Shown here piece by piece: positions 60,363 through 64,000 of a stretch of 64,000 nucleotides of DNA (positions are counted from its first letter, which is position 1; each line of letters starts with the position of its first letter). The notes under the pieces are model-generated. The model searched no databases. It had not been told where the DNA came from and was given only the letters and a program-made list of their open reading frames with translations. This DNA is from JBCCSZ01 sp039821145. GTDB lineage: Bacteria > Bacteroidota > Bacteroidia > Chitinophagales > Saprospiraceae. A program made the translations under genes and the position numbers. The DNA is taken from the NCBI GenBank assembly GCA_039821145.1, contig JBCBOS010000031.1, positions 1-64,000 of the forward strand, written 5' to 3'.

Positions 60363-61232
60363 CTATGGACGACCGCCATTGCATATCAAATCTTCATATA
60401 TCACAGCTTCCCAAGTTTGCACACTCGAAAGGCTTGCCTCTGTCCTGAAATCCTCATCCATGGCCGGGCCCGCCATCTGTCCACCCTGCTCCTGATCTTG
60501 GTAGCGGTAAATCGACCACTGACCGTCGGCATATTCCAAGGCCGTCAAGTTTTCGATCCAATCACCAGAATTCAGGTAGGTGACCGCTCCCTTGGCATTG
60601 TGTACCTCCCGGATTTGTGGATTGTGAATGTGGCCACAACAGACAAAATCATATCCATTGTCGATGGCAATGTCCGCAGCCGTTTGTTCAAAGTCGCTGA
60701 TGTAGGCCACGGCCCGCTTGACATTGTCCTTGATCTTTTTGGAAAACGACATTTTGGGACGGCCCAATTTGACCAGCCAAAAATTGAGGAAAACATTTAG
60801 CATGATGAGAAAAGAATAGCCCATGCCTCCGAGTCGGGCCAAGCGGCGGGAACACTGGATGGAGGAATCGAAGACATCGCCGTGAAAGAACCAGGCCTTG
60901 CGACCATCGACCTCCAACAAGAGCTTGTCTTCCAGATGAAAGTTGCCCAAGGAAAAGCCCGAAAATCGCCGCAGCAGGTCGTCGTGGTTGCCCGTCAAAT
61001 AATACACCGGAACTCCGGAGGCAGCAATCTTTAGGATGCGATGCAACACCGCCATGTGAGACTTTGGAAAATAGTTTTTGCTGAATTGCCAAATGTCAAT
61101 GATGTCTCCATTGAGGATGAGCAAGTCCGGTTTGATCCCTTTCAGATAGTGCTCCAATTCCTTGGCCCGGCAGCCAAAGGTACCGAGGTGAATATCCGAC
61201 AACACAAGAATGTTGACCTTTCGTTTTTTCAT
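60363..61232 (-). CDS. UDP-2,3-diacylglucosamine diphosphatase-like metallophosphoesterase
   Basis: The product has 289 residues. The metallophosphoesterase motifs occur in order: VLSDIHLG (14 onward), LILNGDIIDIW, YLTGNHDDL, WFFHGDVFD and FVCCGHIHNP. The spacing and RRF-SGF insert are like LpxH/YbbF-type UDP-2,3-diacylglucosamine hydrolases of lipid A synthesis, or like the related YkuE/UDP-diacylglucosamine family in Bacteroidota. The C-terminal 40 residues (GGQMAGPAMDEDFRTE) are an extra tail. Two metal ions, probably Mn, are bound. It is expected to act at the inner membrane on the cytoplasmic side. Confidence 0.85.
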   Translation of the reverse strand: MKKRKVNILVLSDIHLGTFGCRAKELEHYLKGIKPDLLILNGDIIDIWQFSKNYFPKSHMAVLHRILKIAASGVPVYYLTGNHDDLLRRFSGFSLGNFHLEDKLLLEVDGRKAWFFHGDVFDSSIQCSRRLARLGGMGYSFLIMLNVFLNFWLVKLGRPKMSFSKKIKDNVKRAVAYISDFEQTAADIAIDNGYDFVCCGHIHNPQIREVHNAKGAVTYLNSGDWIENLTALEYADGQWSIYRYQDQEQGGQMAGPAMDEDFRTEASLSSVQTWEAVIYEDLICNGGRP

Positions 61233-61821
61233 GCCGTAAAAAAGCAGTTTTCGTACAAGCCTTGTGTAAATGAGGCATTATGTATCCATTAAGTTTTGAG
61301 ACAGATGTTACCACAATATTTACGGTGCCCGTTTTTGTGGGGCCATTCCGAGACCGCCAACAAAGCGTCAAGAACGCTGTACTTTTTCCCCCAACAGAAT
61401 CTGAATCCAGACCACAACTGCAACTGGGTTGAGACAAGAAAGCAATGGCGACAAGCACGACTTTCCAAGACAAAAAATGCGACAAGTACATGGTCCACCA
61501 ATGGCAAAAATCCATGGAAAACTTTTTGTCAAAAGCAGTGCAATTGTGCAGACAAGGTCTGCTATCTTTGAGAGACATATGTGCGATCCAAGTCGAAAAA
61601 GTCAGGAGAAAAGTTCGGCAAAAACAAGGCCGAATTCCACCGTTTACAAGCAACCATTTTATCGGTCGACAAGCGATTTTCCATATATTAAATATAAACA
61701 ACATTATTTAGAGTATATTTCGTATCTTTGCCCCGTTTTAGAAAAGCCAATACAAACCCTTATCCTAACCACCAATTGTGCTTTCATACATTTTTGAAAT
61801 TCTTTAATTAAAAATCGAATC
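61233..61821. other. Intergenic stretch between the phosphoesterase and gap genes
   Basis: The 589-base gap separates divergent genes. Small open frames occur on both strands but have no supporting features. It becomes AT-rich toward 61700, where the gap promoter lies. I see no repeat, RNA gene or gene fragment in it. Confidence 0.5.
61723..61730 (+). promoter_or_regulatory. Predicted -7 element of the gap gene
   Basis: TATCTTTG at 61723-61730 is an exact TAnnTTTG match in an AT-rich stretch, identical to the box before MoxR. The leader to the ATG would be about 85 bases. A -33 TTTG is not clear. Confidence 0.5.
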
Positions 61822-63222
61822 ATGGCAAAAAGAATTGCTATCAATGGATTTGGCCGCATCGGTCGATTGACACTCCGCAATCTACTCAAAAGAAGAGGAG
61901 TCGAAGTCGTAGCCATCAATGACCTGACCGACAACGCCACTCTCGCCCACCTATTCAAATACGACTCTGCCCAAGGTGCCTACCAAGGTAGAGTAAGCGC
62001 CTCCGATGATCACATCACCATCGATCGCAAAAAGATCGTTGCCCTGACCGAACGCGATCCTTCCAAGTGCCCCTGGAAAAAGCTCAAAGTCGATGTCGTG
62101 CTGGAATGCACCGGTATCTTCCGTACCCTTGACAAAGCATCCATGCACATCTCTGCAGGTGCCAAAAAAGTTGTGCTGTCTGCACCAGCCAAAAGCGACG
62201 GAATCCAAACCATTGTTTTGGGTGTCAACGACGAAACACTCGATCCCAAACTGAAGGTCTTCTCCAACGCTTCCTGCACCACCAACTGCTTGGCCCCAGT
62301 CGTCAAAGTCATCGCCGACAACTACGGTTTTGTCCAAGGCTCCATGACGACAACCCACGCTTACACTTCTGACCAAAGAATACAGGACGCACCACATTCG
62401 GACTTGCGCCGTGCCCGTGCTGCTGCCTTCAACATCGTCCCAACAAGCACTGGAGCTGCTTCTGCAGTAGGCAAAGTATTGCCCGAAGTCCAAGGCAAAC
62501 TCAACGCGATGGCCTTGCGCGTACCGACCATCACTGGTTCTCTCATCGAGCTGAATTGCATCATCGAAAAAGATGTGACAGCCGAGCAGGTCAACCGCAA
62601 ATTCAAATCCATGGCAAGAGGTGCCATGAAGGGCGTTCTCGAATACCAGGAAGATCCCATTGTCTCCAGCGACATCGTTGGAAATCCTCACTCTTCCATC
62701 TTCGACTCCAAGTTGACTCAAGTCAGTGGCAAGATGTTGAAAGTGGTGAGCTGGTACGACAATGAAGCAGGCTACTCTGCTCGTTTGGCCGACCTGACTG
62801 TCCGCCTGGCAAGTGCTCCTGCGAGAACCACCCGCAGAAAAGCGGCTGCCAAAACCACCACTCGCAAAGCGACCACTCGCAAGACCACAGCCAAGAAAGC
62901 CGCCACTCCTGCTGCAGCCAAGAAGACGACGACTCGCAAAGCTGCCACTACAGCGAAAGCGAAGACGACAACTGCTGCCAAGAAGGCGACCACCACAACC
63001 AAAAAAGCAGCTGCCAGCGCTGGTAAGACAACGACTCGTAAAACGACTACCCGCAAGACAACTGCTCGCAAAACAACTCCTGCCAAGACCACAGCCGCAA
63101 AAGCGACAACAGCCAAAAAAGCTGCTCCTAAAAAGGCCACTCCAAAGAAAGCTGCTCCCAAGCGCGTAGCTGCCAAGAAGGACACGACCAAGGCTGCTGC
63201 CAACGGCACCGTCAAGGCCTAA
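61822..63222 (+). CDS. gap: Glyceraldehyde-3-phosphate dehydrogenase with histone H1-like tail
   Basis: The product has 466 residues. Residues 1-331 are a normal-length GAPDH: INGFGRIGRLTLRNLL (NAD binding), SNASCTTNCLAP with nucleophile Cys152, and VSWYDNEAGYSARLADL at the end. It converts glyceraldehyde-3-phosphate to 1,3-bisphosphoglycerate in glycolysis. Residues 332-466 are an added tail of TTRK, KKA and TAKK-like repeats: 42 of 135 residues are Lys or Arg, one is acidic and none is aromatic. It resembles eukaryotic histone H1 tails and bacterial HC1-like proteins. The frame is uninterrupted, so this is a true fusion. A strong terminator and pgk follow. A DNA- or RNA-binding role is inference. 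Confidence 0.95.
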   Translation: MAKRIAINGFGRIGRLTLRNLLKRRGVEVVAINDLTDNATLAHLFKYDSAQGAYQGRVSASDDHITIDRKKIVALTERDPSKCPWKKLKVDVVLECTGIFRTLDKASMHISAGAKKVVLSAPAKSDGIQTIVLGVNDETLDPKLKVFSNASCTTNCLAPVVKVIADNYGFVQGSMTTTHAYTSDQRIQDAPHSDLRRARAAAFNIVPTSTGAASAVGKVLPEVQGKLNAMALRVPTITGSLIELNCIIEKDVTAEQVNRKFKSMARGAMKGVLEYQEDPIVSSDIVGNPHSSIFDSKLTQVSGKMLKVVSWYDNEAGYSARLADLTVRLASAPARTTRRKAAAKTTTRKATTRKTTAKKAATPAAAKKTTTRKAATTAKAKTTTAAKKATTTTKKAAASAGKTTTRKTTTRKTTARKTTPAKTTAAKATTAKKAAPKKATPKKAAPKRVAAKKDTTKAAANGTVKA

Positions 63223-63240
63223 GATATATACTGTACCTCT

Positions 63241-63277
63241 GCTCACTGCCCGACTGCTCGGGCAGTGAGCTTTTTTC
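63241..63277 (+). terminator. Intrinsic terminator after gap
   Basis: A perfect 12-base stem, GCTCACTGCCCG at 63241-63252 and CGGGCAGTGAGC at 63259-63270, encloses a 6-base loop and is followed by TTTTTT. It begins 18 bases after the gap stop, so pgk may be transcribed partly by readthrough or from its own promoter. Confidence 0.9.
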
Positions 63278-63313
63278 GATCTCCTCTCTTTCCTAAATCC
63301 CCTCTCACTCATC

Positions 63314-64000
63314 ATGAAGAACCTAGCTCTCGAAGGCAAAAAAGTTTTGATCCGGGTAGACTTCAACGTCCCCCTCGATGCCAATCACAAAATCACCGAC
63401 GACACACGCATCCGCGCGGCACTGCCCACCATCCGCTACGCACTCAAAAATGGAGCGGCAGTCATCTTGATGTCTCACCTGGGACGACCTCAAAAAAAGC
63501 GGAGAGAAGATGGAAGCATCGATGTGGAAAAATTCACCCTGCAACACCTGCGCGCACATCTGTCTCGCAAGCTGCGCCGCAAGGTGATCTTTTGTCCGGA
63601 AACCGTTGGGAAAGTGGCCACACAAATGGCTGGCGATCTGGAGGCAGGCCAAGTGCTGCTGTTGGAAAACACCCGCTTCAACGAGGGAGAATCCAAGGGC
63701 GATCCAAAATTTGCCCGCCAACTGGCCAAGCTGGCCGACATCTATGTCAACGATGCCTTCGGGACCGCTCACCGCGCCCACGCTTCGACCACTACGGTGG
63801 CCAAATCTTTCAAAAAGGCCAACAAGTCTTTTGGCTTTCTCATGCAAGCCGAAATTGAAAATGCCAACCGGGTGCTCAACAATCCGGAACGCCCCTTGAC
63901 AGCCATCGTCGGCGGCGCCAAGGTATCTGACAAAATTCTTCTGCTCGACCGCCTGATTGATTTTGTTGACCAACTCATCGTCGGAGGAGGAATGGCCTAC
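63314..64000 (+). CDS. pgk: Phosphoglycerate kinase, 3' end outside the window
   Basis: The first 229 codons are present from ATG 63314, and the frame is open at the right edge, so the gene is truncated by the window (full PGKs have about 390-400 residues). The N-terminal signature VLIRVDFNVPLD and SHLGRP (substrate binding) and LLLENTRFNEGE are typical, as are DAFGTAHRAHAS and AIVGGAKVSDKI. It converts 1,3-bisphosphoglycerate to 3-phosphoglycerate with ATP formation, the step after GAPDH. It begins 37 bases after the terminator. Confidence 0.95.
   Translation, partial: MKNLALEGKKVLIRVDFNVPLDANHKITDDTRIRAALPTIRYALKNGAAVILMSHLGRPQKKRREDGSIDVEKFTLQHLRAHLSRKLRRKVIFCPETVGKVATQMAGDLEAGQVLLLENTRFNEGESKGDPKFARQLAKLADIYVNDAFGTAHRAHASTTTVAKSFKKANKSFGFLMQAEIENANRVLNNPERPLTAIVGGAKVSDKILLLDRLIDFVDQLIVGGGMAY

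Noticed and set aside
61096..61797. Overlapping frames of up to 202 codons in the 589-base gap before gap
   Set aside because: Both strands give open frames without motifs or consistent codon use, and the minus frame overlaps the phosphoesterase gene.
61951..63384. Long minus-strand frame of 477 codons opposite gap
   Set aside because: It is the shadow of the repetitive Lys/Ala/Thr tail and yields a Cys/Ser/Gly/Phe-rich product without motifs, while the + strand has a certain GAPDH.

Overview
The window looks like a chromosome piece from a free-living member of the Bacteroidota, most likely the Saprospiria (Saprospiraceae/Lewinella-like). The evidence is several Type IX secretion C-terminal sorting domains (genes at 20628, 46283 and 52926), many lipoproteins with a Cys just after a short hydrophobic leader, promoters of the Bacteroidota TTTG-N17-21-TAnnTTTG form instead of E. 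coli boxes, weak Shine-Dalgarno sites, and LytS/LytTR and propeller-type sensor proteins. No rRNA, insertion sequence, integrase or CRISPR array was seen. The species is not determined.

Left part (1-4755, + strand): a truncated helical-repeat protein whose base composition changes sharply inside the gene, a strong terminator, then two lipoproteins and an S41-type peptidase. Next comes a nine-gene minus-strand block (20364 down to 4765, 15.6 kb, gaps mostly under 50 bases). It encodes two giant proteins of about 1,300 residues (one resembling the DUF6603 family), several unrecognised proteins, and three tandem paralogues ending in phage tail-collar domains. No sheath, tube, baseplate or ATPase accompanies them, so it is neither an ordinary prophage nor a contractile injection system. 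It is my main candidate for an undescribed system.

Middle (20.6-30.8 kb): a secreted alpha/beta hydrolase; a likely minus-strand operon cydA-cydB-acyl-CoA dehydrogenase-YfcC transporter; then a lipoprotein, an ECF sigma factor and a protein that appears to join an anti-sigma-like, membrane-anchored N-terminus to an outer-membrane beta-barrel.

Accessory region (30.8-45.8 kb): SIR2-TPR, divergent MoxR ATPase and VWA protein, DUF6122 and DUF4291 proteins, a class II Fic enzyme with four identical palindromes over its start, a TIR-transmembrane protein, a GH113-like lipoprotein, an RNA ligase overlapping an HD-polynucleotide kinase (an RNA end-healing and sealing pair) and a PcfJ-like protein. 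Many are NAD-, nucleotide- or RNA-acting families common in defence and stress islands.

Right part (46-64 kb): secreted redox-like and beta-propeller/LRR proteins, a DsbA-like protein, a sodium/solute symporter, an arsenite methyltransferase, tRNA-Pro, tRNA-Gln and tRNA-Glu, a LytS/LytTR two-component pair, an LpxH-like phosphoesterase, and the glycolytic genes gap and pgk. The GAPDH carries a 135-residue Lys/Arg/Ala/Thr tail like histone H1, which is the most striking single protein in the window.
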